Below are positions 1-9,353 of a DNA stretch of 64,000 nucleotides, one piece after another. This DNA is from Urechidicola vernalis (GTDB lineage Bacteria; Bacteroidota; Bacteroidia; Flavobacteriales; Flavobacteriaceae). The stretch is taken from positions 310,001 to 374,000 of the forward strand of contig NZ_JAVRHV010000001.1 in assembly GCF_031846385.1 (NCBI RefSeq). The letters run 5' to 3'. A program made the position numbers and the translations under genes. The number at the start of each line of letters is the position of its first letter. Positions within the stretch are counted from its first letter, which is position 1. A model generated the notes under the pieces. It did no database searches. It saw nothing but the letters and a program-made list of their open reading frames with translations, and had not been told where the DNA came from.

Positions 1-75
1 TAAAGAAAATTAACAAAGCATTAATTCGTTAGTTTATATCTTAATATTTACCGAACCCCTTTTTTGCCTAAGTTC

Positions 76-100
76 AAAATACTCAATTTGAGTATTTTTT
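76..100 (+). terminator. Hairpin terminator of an upstream gene
   Basis: Ten-base arms AAAATACTCA (76-85) and TGAGTATTTT (89-98) enclose a 3-base loop and run into a T tract. It probably ends a plus-strand gene that lies before the window. The stem is AT-rich, so confidence is moderate. Nothing else is recognisable in bases 1-176. Confidence 0.45.
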
Positions 101-176
101 GAAATGAGAAAATTAGGTATCTTGCCGTTTATATAATTGAAATATTCAATAACGAAACCTTCTTTTGTCCTCACAT

Positions 177-3100
177 ATGCATTTAAAGTTTTTCAGACAA
201 TTCTTATACTGTTCTTTTTTATTTCTTTTACCTATTCAATTAATTGCCCAGCAAGATTATATTACTAGTACTTCAGAAATTGAAGGAAAAGGAGAAGCTA
301 ATGGGGGTGTCTATTGGTATAAAGCAACAGTGAAATGTAGAGCAGATGCACCTGGATTGGGAGATGTTCGTGTGCAATGTAGTATTACGAGTTATGAAAT
401 TACAATGTTCGAAATTAATGGTGAAACATATTCTAGATCAGAAGAAGGTTTTCCAATCGTAATAGATAAAGTAAGTAGTGATTTAAAAGCTACGTTTATT
501 TTTACATATGATATTCATTTTTCTGAATATTTTAATAAAACCATTAGGGGTGTAGGTCAAGGATCTCTAGATATTGTATATCTAGATGACGATGAAGTAA
601 AATCAATGGTCAATAGATTTGACCTTAAAACAAGTTCAGATTTTTATAAATTGAATTTTAGATTTGAAATTGATGAATTAAAGAATACTTATTTTGAAAG
701 ATTAGCCGAATTTAAATCATCTATTAATAAGAAAATTAATTCCTCATCAAGCAATTCTAAGTATAATTCTGAATTTGAGAAATGGGAGGCAGAGCAGAAG
801 AGAAAGGCCGCAGATACAAAAAGAAGATTAGAAATTGAAGATGAAAAGGCTAGGGAAGAGTCCGAAAAATTAGTTCTAACTGATATTGAGTACCAAATGG
901 CTGTTGGTGAAGCTCTAAAAAACAGTGATTTTTATTCATACAGAACAGGTGGATTTAGCGATCAACAGGCATTCCAAATGGTTCAAAATGATTGGCAATG
1001 GGAGGCCTTTGGGCAGCAAATGGAAAAGTCGATGACCGATCTAGGGATGTTGATAGTTTCTGGTTTCGAAAATAGAAGTCTTCGTAAACAAGCAGAAGAA
1101 ACGGAAAGAAGACGTGAGTTAAAGGCTTACAAAATTGCATTTTCTGAATCTATAAAGCAAATAAACTCGGCAAATAGCAAGTTTTCAATTGATTTAAGAA
1201 AAAAAATTGACGCTGTATATCCGTCTGACTCGAATCCGGATAAATTGAAAAAAAGAGTTTTAGCATCGATTTCTGGATATCAAGACTTTATTTATTCTAG
1301 AAAGTTTAAAGGAGAACTAAATAACAGATTAAATGCAACTAGTGTTGCTGCAGGATTAACTAATTCTTCCCCAAACTATAGGGTAAGTTATTCGGGATAT
1401 ACACATCTTAAAATTAATGATGTTTATTTTAAGAATAACATCTTATATATGGATATAACTGAATCGTTAAAGGAGACTTCCGCGGATCAGAACACGGTTT
1501 CTAGATATAGCAAAACCGGACCCTTTTTACCTTATAAATATACAACTAGAACTTTTCTCAGAGTTGATGTTTTAAAGAAGGAGGCAATAATTGAAAGAAA
1601 AAGCTCATGGAATAATAATACGGCATTACCAGTTTCTGGTTTTATGGATAATGCGAGTTTTAATAAACAATTAGACTACATAAATGATATAAGGTTGATT
1701 CAGCCAACGAAAATAACCTATAAAAATGGTAAATTTAGTGGACTGCAACCAAATTTGAATCAATTATTAAATATCAATTTAGAAGAGTTAAGGATTGGGT
1801 TAATAAAAGAGAAAAATAAAAATTTGGCCAGTAACCATGTCTTTCTTAAGAAATTATTGGAAGAAACAAAAAGTCAATATGAATATAATAGGAGTTTTTT
1901 TAATAAAGCAAAAGTTTATGTATTAAACGATAAATCTTTTAAGAGTTCTAATCCAAATGAGGTGAATCTACTATTTCTACTCAGGCAAAAGAAATATATG
2001 ATTTATTCTTTCCCAAAACGAGAATTATTTAACATGATGCTTAATGAAGAAGGGCGAACTATTTCAAATAGAATAAAAAGTGAGCCTGAAGTTATTTTAA
2101 ATTATGATGATGGTTCACATTTATTTAGAAGAAATTTAGAAGGAGATTTAGATTTTATTGGAGGTGAAAATAATGAAGATTTATTATTAGCACGAATGAA
2201 TGAACCCACAATATCAAACAAAGTTTATTCATTGCTATTGGGTGAGCAACTAATAAAAGATTCTGGCAGAATAAGTGGCAATGAGAATTATTTTTGGAAT
2301 CCAAGAATTGAAATAGGAACTTATGATTATACTTATGATATTGATTTTGTAGAAAATAAAGAATTAAAAGAATATTATGATAAACTTAAAGCAATTCCTT
2401 CTGAGGAGATAAGTGATATAGGATTAAAAGTTAAGTTAAAAGTTCTTAAGCGTACTATGGGAGTAGCTGCAAGTATGAATGAATACAAATATGTAAATTC
2501 AATAAATATTAATTTTAAAGAAGGAGGAGATGAATATGATTTCGAGGCAGGATTCTATAAAAAAACTCATGGAGATGAAGTCTTAATGTTATCTTCAATT
2601 CCTTATGATTCTTATTCTAAGGAGTTTTTGGTTGCTGAAATGACAGAGTTTAAAATGCTAGAAAATTTGGATAGAAATTTTGATTTTAGAGAAGAAATGT
2701 TGGCACATTCATATAATAAGATATTAAAGCTTAAGCCAACTGAGCAATATTTTGACTCTAAAGGTAAAGAAGGTTTTGCTCAGAGATTAATGTCGAACTT
2801 GATGCTATTGACTGAAATAGATTATGCCACTGTTAAGAATGACGGAAGGATGAAACATTATAACAAGGATGGAATTTTAACGGGAATTGGATTTAGATTC
2901 AGTGGTAGAGATTACGGCTACTGGGAGTACTTTCATCCAAATGGTAAACTAAGGTTAAAAGCCACTTATAAACATGGTATAAAAGAGAGTCCAGACAGTT
3001 TGTACGAAGAGTTTGATAAAGAAGGGAGAATAATAAAAAAGGCAAATTTTGAATATGGCACTTCAGGAGATACCATGAAAAGTTATGAATACAAAAAAAA

Positions 3101-3431
3101 TATGACTTTTGAATATTCTCATAACAATGATGGTATAAGACATGGACTAACAAAATGCTATAAAAATGGAGTACTATTTACGGAAGTAAACTATAATGAA
3201 GGAATTCGTGAGAATATGATATCAATGTATCATTCAAATGGTGTTTTAAAAGCAAAATATGAAGACATCAATGGAAGTATGCATGGTTATGTTCGTGAGT
3301 TTTATGAAAATGGAAAGATTAGATTAGAAGGAACATATGAGTATGGTGAGAAAAATGGTGTTTTTAAGGTTTATGATAGTAAAGGTAATTTTCTGAGAGA
3401 AGAAAATTATGTATATGGCTCTAAAGAATAG
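177..3431 (+). CDS. Large secreted MORN/YwqK-repeat protein
   Basis: An exported protein of 1084 residues with unknown function. The ATG at 177 was chosen over an in-frame TTG at 165 because it opens directly into a signal peptide (residues 1 to about 25, ending LIAQ/Q). A charged, probably coiled-coil stretch rich in E, K and R lies at about residues 200-232. The long middle part shows no family I recognise. The last 190 residues carry MORN/YwqK-like repeats with the pattern Y-x-N-G-K-x-x-x-E-x-x-Y-x-x-G-x-x-x-G. It lies 28 bases upstream of a second MORN-repeat protein and is probably cotranscribed. Such repeats are often auto-named 'YwqK family antitoxin', but no toxin is encoded nearby and a secreted 1084-residue antitoxin is implausible. 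Confidence 0.85.
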   Translation: MHLKFFRQFLYCSFLFLLPIQLIAQQDYITSTSEIEGKGEANGGVYWYKATVKCRADAPGLGDVRVQCSITSYEITMFEINGETYSRSEEGFPIVIDKVSSDLKATFIFTYDIHFSEYFNKTIRGVGQGSLDIVYLDDDEVKSMVNRFDLKTSSDFYKLNFRFEIDELKNTYFERLAEFKSSINKKINSSSSNSKYNSEFEKWEAEQKRKAADTKRRLEIEDEKAREESEKLVLTDIEYQMAVGEALKNSDFYSYRTGGFSDQQAFQMVQNDWQWEAFGQQMEKSMTDLGMLIVSGFENRSLRKQAEETERRRELKAYKIAFSESIKQINSANSKFSIDLRKKIDAVYPSDSNPDKLKKRVLASISGYQDFIYSRKFKGELNNRLNATSVAAGLTNSSPNYRVSYSGYTHLKINDVYFKNNILYMDITESLKETSADQNTVSRYSKTGPFLPYKYTTRTFLRVDVLKKEAIIERKSSWNNNTALPVSGFMDNASFNKQLDYINDIRLIQPTKITYKNGKFSGLQPNLNQLLNINLEELRIGLIKEKNKNLASNHVFLKKLLEETKSQYEYNRSFFNKAKVYVLNDKSFKSSNPNEVNLLFLLRQKKYMIYSFPKRELFNMMLNEEGRTISNRIKSEPEVILNYDDGSHLFRRNLEGDLDFIGGENNEDLLLARMNEPTISNKVYSLLLGEQLIKDSGRISGNENYFWNPRIEIGTYDYTYDIDFVENKELKEYYDKLKAIPSEEISDIGLKVKLKVLKRTMGVAASMNEYKYVNSININFKEGGDEYDFEAGFYKKTHGDEVLMLSSIPYDSYSKEFLVAEMTEFKMLENLDRNFDFREEMLAHSYNKILKLKPTEQYFDSKGKEGFAQRLMSNLMLLTEIDYATVKNDGRMKHYNKDGILTGIGFRFSGRDYGYWEYFHPNGKLRLKATYKHGIKESPDSLYEEFDKEGRIIKKANFEYGTSGDTMKSYEYKKNMTFEYSHNNDGIRHGLTKCYKNGVLFTEVNYNEGIRENMISMYHSNGVLKAKYEDINGSMHGYVREFYENGKIRLEGTYEYGEKNGVFKVYDSKGNFLREENYVYGSKE

Positions 3432-3459
3432 TTAAATTAATAAATATTAAAATTATCGT

Positions 3460-4788
3460 ATGAAATCCAAACAAAAATATTTTTTATTAAACCTTGTAAT
3501 AAGTATTAGTTTTATCTCTTTTTCTAATGCTCAGTTATTAAGCAAAATTCCTAGTACGAATCTTGACAAAAGTAAAACTGCTGGACTTTACAATAAAGAA
3601 AAGCAAAAGACTGGTGAATGGTCATATTATAGAAACGATAAATCCTTATTTGCAGAAGTAAATTATCTTAATGGAAAATTTCATGGCACACATAGCGTCT
3701 ATTGGGAAAATGGTACTCTTTTTCAAGTTTCAAATTATGAATTGGGGAAGCTTGAAGGTGTTTCAAAGAAATATTTTGATGATGGTGTAATTGCTGAAAC
3801 ACGTTTTTATAAAAATGGATTAAAAGACGGGGAAGAAAAAATATATGAACATTCAGGTTTAATTTTTAGAATTAAGAACTTTAAAGATGGCCTTTATCAT
3901 GGTCAAACCATTTATTTTGATGATGGTAAATTATTTAGTCGAGAGCAATATAAAAATGGAAAACTTATTGTACATAAGCAAAATTTTGACTGGGAAGGTT
4001 GGTTTGAAGATGTTGACTTAAGAAAAAAGGTAGAATTTGAGTTAATTGTAAATGAAGATGAGACAAATGCGATATTTATAATATATGAACCAGATTCCTA
4101 TGATGATGATGAAACTCATGTTATGTATTACTGGAAAGGAAATGTTAAAATAGAAGGATATAAAGTTCTTGAAGACGGTAATTATGATATTATACCTAGT
4201 TTTGATGAGATAAAAGTAAACAGAGGTTCGGGAGTTTGGAAGCGCTATAATTCTGAAAATATAAATTCTGGACAAGCCACTTTTGAAAATGGATGGGAAG
4301 TTAAAAGAAAGACCTATTTTCCTAATGGCAAGTTATCATATGAGTCAGTTTTAGATGGCGATGTAAAAATGATTAAGACTTATTATCAAAGTGGAAAATT
4401 GAGGTCAGAAAGAAGAGATCTGAAAAGATATAAAAACAAGCGTTTTGATGATTACAAGTACATATTAGAAAGTAAAGAATATTTTGAAGACGGAAGAGTT
4501 AAGAAAATTCAAATGCCAGGATATTCTAGTTCAATATATTTTAACAAGGTAAAGGGTAAATGGCAAAAATATGTTATAGAATATGATAGTAAAGCTATAA
4601 GACATGGTTATCAAGTTGCAAGGATAGCAGACTCGGGTTCCCTTCATACTTGGTACAATGATAAAGACATTCGTATTATGCAAGGGAGAAAGAATTCCAG
4701 TTTAAAGGAAATAGGAATCTGGAAATATTTTGATGATGAAGGTAAATTACTTAAAGAAGAAAATTATGTGAATGGAAAAAAACAATAA
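3460..4788 (+). CDS. Secreted MORN/YwqK-repeat protein
   Basis: 442 residues with a signal peptide of about 24 residues (ending SNA/Q). Residues about 50-165 form consecutive MORN-like repeats such as GEWSYYRNDKSLFAEVNYL, with further copies near residues 265-320 and at the C-terminus (about 410-442). The middle (about 175-245) is acidic and non-repetitive. It follows the larger MORN protein by 28 bases and ends in the same kind of repeat, so the two look like a functional pair or an old duplication. These repeats are seen in envelope-associated Bacteroidota proteins of unknown role. Its stop lies only 3 bases from the stop of the convergent M20 peptidase gene. Confidence 0.85.
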   Translation: MKSKQKYFLLNLVISISFISFSNAQLLSKIPSTNLDKSKTAGLYNKEKQKTGEWSYYRNDKSLFAEVNYLNGKFHGTHSVYWENGTLFQVSNYELGKLEGVSKKYFDDGVIAETRFYKNGLKDGEEKIYEHSGLIFRIKNFKDGLYHGQTIYFDDGKLFSREQYKNGKLIVHKQNFDWEGWFEDVDLRKKVEFELIVNEDETNAIFIIYEPDSYDDDETHVMYYWKGNVKIEGYKVLEDGNYDIIPSFDEIKVNRGSGVWKRYNSENINSGQATFENGWEVKRKTYFPNGKLSYESVLDGDVKMIKTYYQSGKLRSERRDLKRYKNKRFDDYKYILESKEYFEDGRVKKIQMPGYSSSIYFNKVKGKWQKYVIEYDSKAIRHGYQVARIADSGSLHTWYNDKDIRIMQGRKNSSLKEIGIWKYFDDEGKLLKEENYVNGKKQ

Positions 4789-4791
4789 GCA

Positions 4792-6252
4792 TTATTTTTC
4801 CAAATTTTCAATTATTCTGGTATAAAATCGAATCACATCTTTAAAATCATCCACCGAAATTCGTTCATTAATTCCGTGAATGGCCTTAATGTTATCTTGA
4901 TTTATATGTACTGGAATAAAGCGGTATATGTTATCTGAAACATTTTTATAATGCTTTGAATCGGTAGCAGCAACTACCAGCGTAGGAGCCACTAAAACAT
5001 CATTACCATAAATTTCTTTAATGGTTTTATGAATAGTTCTAAAAGATTCCGTCTCCGTTTCTGAAACCACAGAAGGATCTGAGTTAAAGCCACCTTCAGA
5101 GATAGTAATTCTATCGTCATTAATCAAAGTTTCAATTCGTTCTTTTACCAATGCCACTGTTTCACCTGGTAAAATTCTAAAATTCAGCATAGCAGAAGCA
5201 GACTGTGGAATGACATTATCTTTAACACCCGCATTAAAAATTGTAGGTGAGGTAGTGGTTCTTACCATGGCATTACCAGAAGCCGTTTTTTCGTAAATAC
5301 CTGTAATAACACTTTCAAATATTCCGGCATTGGCAAAAACTAAATTATTTGGAAAACCCATTTCTGGGCCAAGATATGCTATAAAACCATCCAAAGGTTG
5401 AGATAATTTTGCTGGGAATGGATTTGTTTTGAGTTTTGAAATAGCACTAGATAAAACATCAATGGCTGTTTCTTTAGATGGCATAGAAGAGTGCCCGCCT
5501 TCAATTTTTGTCGATAATTGAATAGATACAGAGCCTTTTTCTGCGATTCCAATTAAAGCCACGTCTTTGTCAATACCAGGAATTAACCCTTGTGTAATTA
5601 CACTTCCTTCGTCTAAAATAAATTCCGCTTCAATATCGTTGTCTTCTAAATATTTTGCCATTACAGCGGCTCCATTATTACCACCAATTTCTTCATCATG
5701 ACCGAATGCATAATAAATGCTTCGTTCTGGTTGAAAACCTGATTTTAGCAAGGCCTCGGTAGCTTCCAAAATACCGATAACATTTACCTTATCGTCCATA
5801 GTGCCTCGGCCCCAAATAACATCATCTTTTATAATTCCTTTAAATGGCGCCTCTTTCCATTCTTTTCTATTTTTTTCAATTACAGGAACAACATCTATAT
5901 GTCCCATTAAAACAATTGGTTTTAAAGAAGTGTTACTTCCTTTCCATAAATATAAATGACTATAAGAATTGAATAATTTTTTATCTAACAAAGAATCTGT
6001 AAGTGGATAGGTTTCTTTTAAAAAGATATTGAATTTATCGAATTCCGAAAAATCAATTGCTTCTGTATTTTCGGTTGAGATCGTTTTAATTTGAATAGCC
6101 TGGGCGAGATGTTTAATAACATCTTCATCAATTTTGATTTTATCAATAGGAGCAACAACTATTTGCTTTGAGTTTGTAGTGAAAAGATTAAAAAATAAAT
6201 AACAAATAAATAGAAGAATGACTGTCGCTAATACTATTAGAACCTTTTTCAT
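4792..6252 (-). CDS. M20 family metallopeptidase, membrane-anchored
   Basis: 486 residues with an N-terminal transmembrane anchor at about residues 4-24. The M20 dinuclear zinc site is visible: GHID with H118 and D120, GRGTMDD with bridging D153, the catalytic and ligand pair E187-E188 in GHDEEIGG, and a late histidine in the HGINER segment. The arrangement and length resemble the carboxypeptidase S / PM20D1 branch of M20, which cleaves or makes N-acyl amino acids or dipeptides. The exact substrate cannot be read from sequence. Its ATG overlaps the stop of the upstream lipoprotein gene by four bases (ATGA), suggesting translational coupling. Confidence 0.92.
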   Translation of the reverse strand: MKKVLIVLATVILLFICYLFFNLFTTNSKQIVVAPIDKIKIDEDVIKHLAQAIQIKTISTENTEAIDFSEFDKFNIFLKETYPLTDSLLDKKLFNSYSHLYLWKGSNTSLKPIVLMGHIDVVPVIEKNRKEWKEAPFKGIIKDDVIWGRGTMDDKVNVIGILEATEALLKSGFQPERSIYYAFGHDEEIGGNNGAAVMAKYLEDNDIEAEFILDEGSVITQGLIPGIDKDVALIGIAEKGSVSIQLSTKIEGGHSSMPSKETAIDVLSSAISKLKTNPFPAKLSQPLDGFIAYLGPEMGFPNNLVFANAGIFESVITGIYEKTASGNAMVRTTTSPTIFNAGVKDNVIPQSASAMLNFRILPGETVALVKERIETLINDDRITISEGGFNSDPSVVSETETESFRTIHKTIKEIYGNDVLVAPTLVVAATDSKHYKNVSDNIYRFIPVHINQDNIKAIHGINERISVDDFKDVIRFYTRIIENLEK

Positions 6253-6602
6253 TTTTTAAGATGCATTTTTGATATAATTATTGGAGTACATGTTCCTTCC
6301 GTAATTTTCTTCTCTGTTAAAACATAAACATTCTCCTTGCTTTTCAAAGCTTCAAATTCAAAATTAATTTCCATGTTATTTAATTGTTTTTTAGACAATC
6401 TATAGACTTCGTTTCCTGGGTCTTCAACGTTGGGTTGCATAGAAATCATAAAATCTTCATTCAAATCTCCATCTAATAAAGTTATTTTAACTTCCATTTC
6501 TAAATCTACATAAGTACATGGCCCGCCTACTTTATTTTCTTTTTTACATGAAACAATACAAAGCAATACAAGAGCGGATATAAGGAAAAACTGTTTTTTC
6601 AT
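6249..6602 (-). CDS. Small lipoprotein of unknown function
   Basis: 117 residues with a lipoprotein signal peptide ending in the lipobox IVSC, which places the lipidated cysteine at residue 19, followed by KKENK. The mature part is about 98 residues, has no motif I recognise, and contains two further cysteines (in GGPCTY and GTCTP) that could form a disulfide in the periplasm. It is the first gene of a two-gene operon with the M20 peptidase, overlapping it by 4 bases. It may assist that enzyme, but this rests only on position. Confidence 0.75.
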   Translation of the reverse strand: MKKQFFLISALVLLCIVSCKKENKVGGPCTYVDLEMEVKITLLDGDLNEDFMISMQPNVEDPGNEVYRLSKKQLNNMEINFEFEALKSKENVYVLTEKKITEGTCTPIIISKMHLKK

Positions 6603-6672
6603 AAGTAAAAATTAAAAAGTATAAATATAAGAATTGTTATTTCATTAGTAAGTAATAGCTGTATTACTTTCG

Positions 6673-6680
6673 TATATTTG
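6673..6680 (+). promoter_or_regulatory. Candidate -7 box of the lyase operon
   Basis: TATATTTG matches the Bacteroidota -7 consensus TAnnTTTG. Only five bases separate it from the ATG at 6686, which would give an almost leaderless transcript. No convincing -33 TTG was found at the usual spacing, so this may be chance in AT-rich DNA. Confidence 0.3.
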
Positions 6681-6685
6681 AACGT

Positions 6686-7543
6686 ATGGAAAAGGTAAAA
6701 ATTATAGAATGTCCTAGAGATGCCATGCAAGGCATTAAATCTCATTTTATTTCTACTGAATTAAAGTCACAATATATTAATATGCTGTTGAATGTTGGCT
6801 TTGATACCATAGATTTTGGCAGTTTTGTGTCTCCTAAGGCAATTCCTCAAATGAGAGATACAGCCGACGTGTTAAGGCGTTTAGATCTATCCAAAACTTC
6901 AAGTAAACTTTTGGCAATTGTTGCAAATGTACGAGGGGCGAATGACGCATGTGCTTTTGAAGAAATTGATTATTTGGGGTATCCATTTTCTATATCAGAA
7001 ATATTTCAAATGCGGAATACTGGTAAAACGATTGCAGAATCCTTAATTATTTTAGATGAGTTGTTAAACTTGGCAAGCAAAACTAAAAAAGAGGTAGTTG
7101 CTTATCTTTCTATGGGTTTCGGAAATCCATATGGAGACCCTTGGAATGTTGATATTGTATCTGAATGGACAGAGAAATTGTCCGAAATGGGAGTTAAAAC
7201 GCTTTCATTGTCTGATACCATTGGAGTTGCTGATGGTGAAACAATTGAATATCTTTTTACTAATTTAATTCCAAAGTATTCGAAAATAGAATTTGGAGCT
7301 CATTTACATACAACTCCAGATTCTTGGCATGAAAAGGTAGATGCGGCTTACAAAGGCGGCTGTTTGCGGTTTGATGGAGCAATTAAAGGGTATGGTGGTT
7401 GTCCCATGGCAAAAGATGATTTAACCGGTAATATGCCTACTGAGAAATTGGTGTCCTATTTTACACAGCAAAAAGCAAACACCAATTTGAACCCATTAGC
7501 ATTTGAAAGTGCATATAATAAGGCCATGCGTGTATTTAGCTAG
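6686..7543 (+). CDS. Hydroxymethylglutaryl-CoA lyase
   Basis: 285-residue TIM-barrel enzyme of the HMG-CoA lyase family, which splits 3-hydroxy-3-methylglutaryl-CoA to acetyl-CoA and acetoacetate in leucine degradation. Visible signatures are the N-terminal PRDAMQ (R11, D12, Q15; family form PRDGLQ), the metal-binding HxH as H206-L-H208 in GAHLHTTP, and the C-terminal GYGGCPMAKDD with the loop cysteine C239 and TGN just after it. It is slightly shorter than the usual 300 or so residues. It leads a plus-strand operon, with the sulfotransferase 11 bases downstream. A role in leucine catabolism is known for the family; any link to the lipid genes next door is inference. Confidence 0.92.
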   Translation: MEKVKIIECPRDAMQGIKSHFISTELKSQYINMLLNVGFDTIDFGSFVSPKAIPQMRDTADVLRRLDLSKTSSKLLAIVANVRGANDACAFEEIDYLGYPFSISEIFQMRNTGKTIAESLIILDELLNLASKTKKEVVAYLSMGFGNPYGDPWNVDIVSEWTEKLSEMGVKTLSLSDTIGVADGETIEYLFTNLIPKYSKIEFGAHLHTTPDSWHEKVDAAYKGGCLRFDGAIKGYGGCPMAKDDLTGNMPTEKLVSYFTQQKANTNLNPLAFESAYNKAMRVFS

Positions 7544-7554
7544 CATAAAATTTC

Positions 7555-8700
7555 ATGAAAAAAAAAGAAAGAAATAAAGGCGTTTTGTTCCCTCCATTGG
7601 TTGGATATTCTTTTCCTTCTTTAATCAGAGTATTAAGGGTTCATCATATTTCACCACAATACTATTTAAAGGTTTTATTTATTTTACTCATAAACTTAAT
7701 AAACCTCCCTTTTAGATTGTACGAACAAGTTTTTGTCAATCCAAGGTTTAGAGGCAAGCCTATTAAAAACGCTCCAATTTTTATAATAGGGCATTGGAGG
7801 AGTGGAACAACCCATTTGCATAATTTATTAAGTCAAGATGCTCAAATGGGATATGTAACTACCTACCAAAGTGTATTTCCGGATACTTTGTTTAATAAGT
7901 TAGGTCGCTTACTTTTTAGAGGTTTTATGAAGTTTCTTATTCCTGAAAAACGTGAAGGCGACAATGTTGTTTTAAATCCTAAGTTGCCGCAAGAGGAAGA
8001 GTTTACCATAGGACATCGTGTCCCATTGAGTTATTATCTTTTTTGGTTTTTCCCGAAGAAAAGTGCAATCATTTTTAAAAGGTGTATAAAATTAAACGGA
8101 ATACATAAAGAGAATAAAAACAAATGGATAGAAGAGTACAAATTAATAATTAGCAAAGCGCTAAAAAACACGAACGGAGATATTTTTTTATCAAAAAACC
8201 CACCTAATACCGCAAGGATTGATGTGCTACTAGAAATGTTTCCAAATGCTAAATTTATTCATATTCATAGAAATCCGTTTGATGTATATTTATCTACACA
8301 GAATTTTTTTAGAAAAATGATGCCTCATTTACAATTAGAAAACATCAATAAAGAGGAGGTAAATGAATTGGTAATAGAAGGTTATAACAGACTAATGCAG
8401 GATTATTTCAAAAATAAAGACTTAATTCCAAAGGATAATTTATACGAATTATCTTTTGATGATTTAGAATCTTCTTCGATGAACTGCTTGAAAGAAATTT
8501 ACAAGAAATTGCAAATAAATGGGTTTGATGAAGCTTCTATTAAATTTGAGAAATATATAGATGCAATGAAAAGTTATAAAAAAAATAAATTGTCCGTAGA
8601 TCAGAAGGAATTGGATCTTGTTTCAGAACAATGGGCGTTTATGACAAGTACATATAATTATTCCGTTCCTGCTCATATTGAAATTTTGAATAATGCTTAG
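7555..8700 (+). CDS. PAPS-dependent sulfotransferase family protein
   Basis: 381 residues. The 5'-phosphosulfate loop is FIIGHWRSGTTHLHNLL with G79 to T86, and the 3'-phosphate-binding segment is IHIHRNPFDVYLST near residue 240, in the order expected for sulfotransferases that move sulfate from PAPS to a hydroxyl or amine. A hydrophobic stretch at about residues 38-52 could be a membrane-associating helix, as in transferases acting on lipid or glycan acceptors. The acceptor is unknown. The gene overlaps the START-domain gene by 8 bases and follows the HMG-CoA lyase by 11, so the three form one operon. The overlap with a lipid-binding START protein favours a lipid acceptor (inference). Confidence 0.88.
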   Translation: MKKKERNKGVLFPPLVGYSFPSLIRVLRVHHISPQYYLKVLFILLINLINLPFRLYEQVFVNPRFRGKPIKNAPIFIIGHWRSGTTHLHNLLSQDAQMGYVTTYQSVFPDTLFNKLGRLLFRGFMKFLIPEKREGDNVVLNPKLPQEEEFTIGHRVPLSYYLFWFFPKKSAIIFKRCIKLNGIHKENKNKWIEEYKLIISKALKNTNGDIFLSKNPPNTARIDVLLEMFPNAKFIHIHRNPFDVYLSTQNFFRKMMPHLQLENINKEEVNELVIEGYNRLMQDYFKNKDLIPKDNLYELSFDDLESSSMNCLKEIYKKLQINGFDEASIKFEKYIDAMKSYKKNKLSVDQKELDLVSEQWAFMTSTYNYSVPAHIEILNNA

Positions 8701-9334
8701 TTTTCAGAAATATTTATTGTTTGTATTTATTGCGATTAATTCCTTTGGGTATTCTCAAGAAAATTGGGAATTAATACAGGATAAGGATGAAATATTTATT
8801 TATACAAGAAATGAAGAGAACACTTCTTTTAAGGCTTTTAAAGCGCAGTTAGAAATGAATACTTCCATACATCGGTTTGTATATGAAATTCAGAATCTAG
8901 AAGGTTTTAAAGATTGGGGGTACAAAATAAAGGAGGTTAATTTGCTAGAACGCCAAGGCGATACCGTTCAGATTTATTATGCAGAATCAAAAGCGCCATT
9001 TCCGTTTAAAAATAGAGATGGGATTTACAAAAACACCTTTAGATGGAATTCTGAATTAGAAATATTATCAATTCCAATAGCTGTTCTACATGAGTACTTA
9101 CCAGAAAAGGAAAATAATGTTAGAGTTAAAGGAATAGGTTACTGGGAGGTTACGAAATTAGCAGAAAACAAATTACAAGTTATTTTTCAAATGAGCATTG
9201 ATCCTGGTGGAGGAATTCCGGCTTGGCTATCAAATATTTTCATAACAGATTCGCCGTATAGTACGTTGATTAATTTAAAGAAGTTAGTTGAAAAACCAAT
9301 TGAAAAGGACCTGCACTTCAATTTCTTAAATTAA
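8693..9334 (+). CDS. Exported START-domain lipid-binding protein
   Basis: 213 residues with a signal peptide of about 22 residues (ending GYSQ). The rest resembles a START / StAR-related helix-grip domain: the opening ENWELIQDKDEIFIYTR, the middle region with YKIKEVNLLERQGDTVQIYY and PFPFKNRDGIY, and the late amphipathic helix near IPAWLSNIFITDSPYSTL. START domains bind a single hydrophobic ligand, often a sterol or phospholipid. Export suggests periplasmic action. It is translationally coupled to the sulfotransferase. It ends 19 bases before the stop of the convergent LolA-like gene, with no hairpin between. Confidence 0.85.
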   Translation: MLSFQKYLLFVFIAINSFGYSQENWELIQDKDEIFIYTRNEENTSFKAFKAQLEMNTSIHRFVYEIQNLEGFKDWGYKIKEVNLLERQGDTVQIYYAESKAPFPFKNRDGIYKNTFRWNSELEILSIPIAVLHEYLPEKENNVRVKGIGYWEVTKLAENKLQVIFQMSIDPGGGIPAWLSNIFITDSPYSTLINLKKLVEKPIEKDLHFNFLN

Positions 9335-9353
9335 ACCTGACTTGGTTGAGTCT

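Noticed and set aside
177..4788. Labelling the MORN-repeat pair as a YwqK-type toxin-antitoxin system
   Set aside because: No toxin gene nearby, both proteins have signal peptides and the first is over 1000 residues, so the antitoxin label rests only on repeat similarity.
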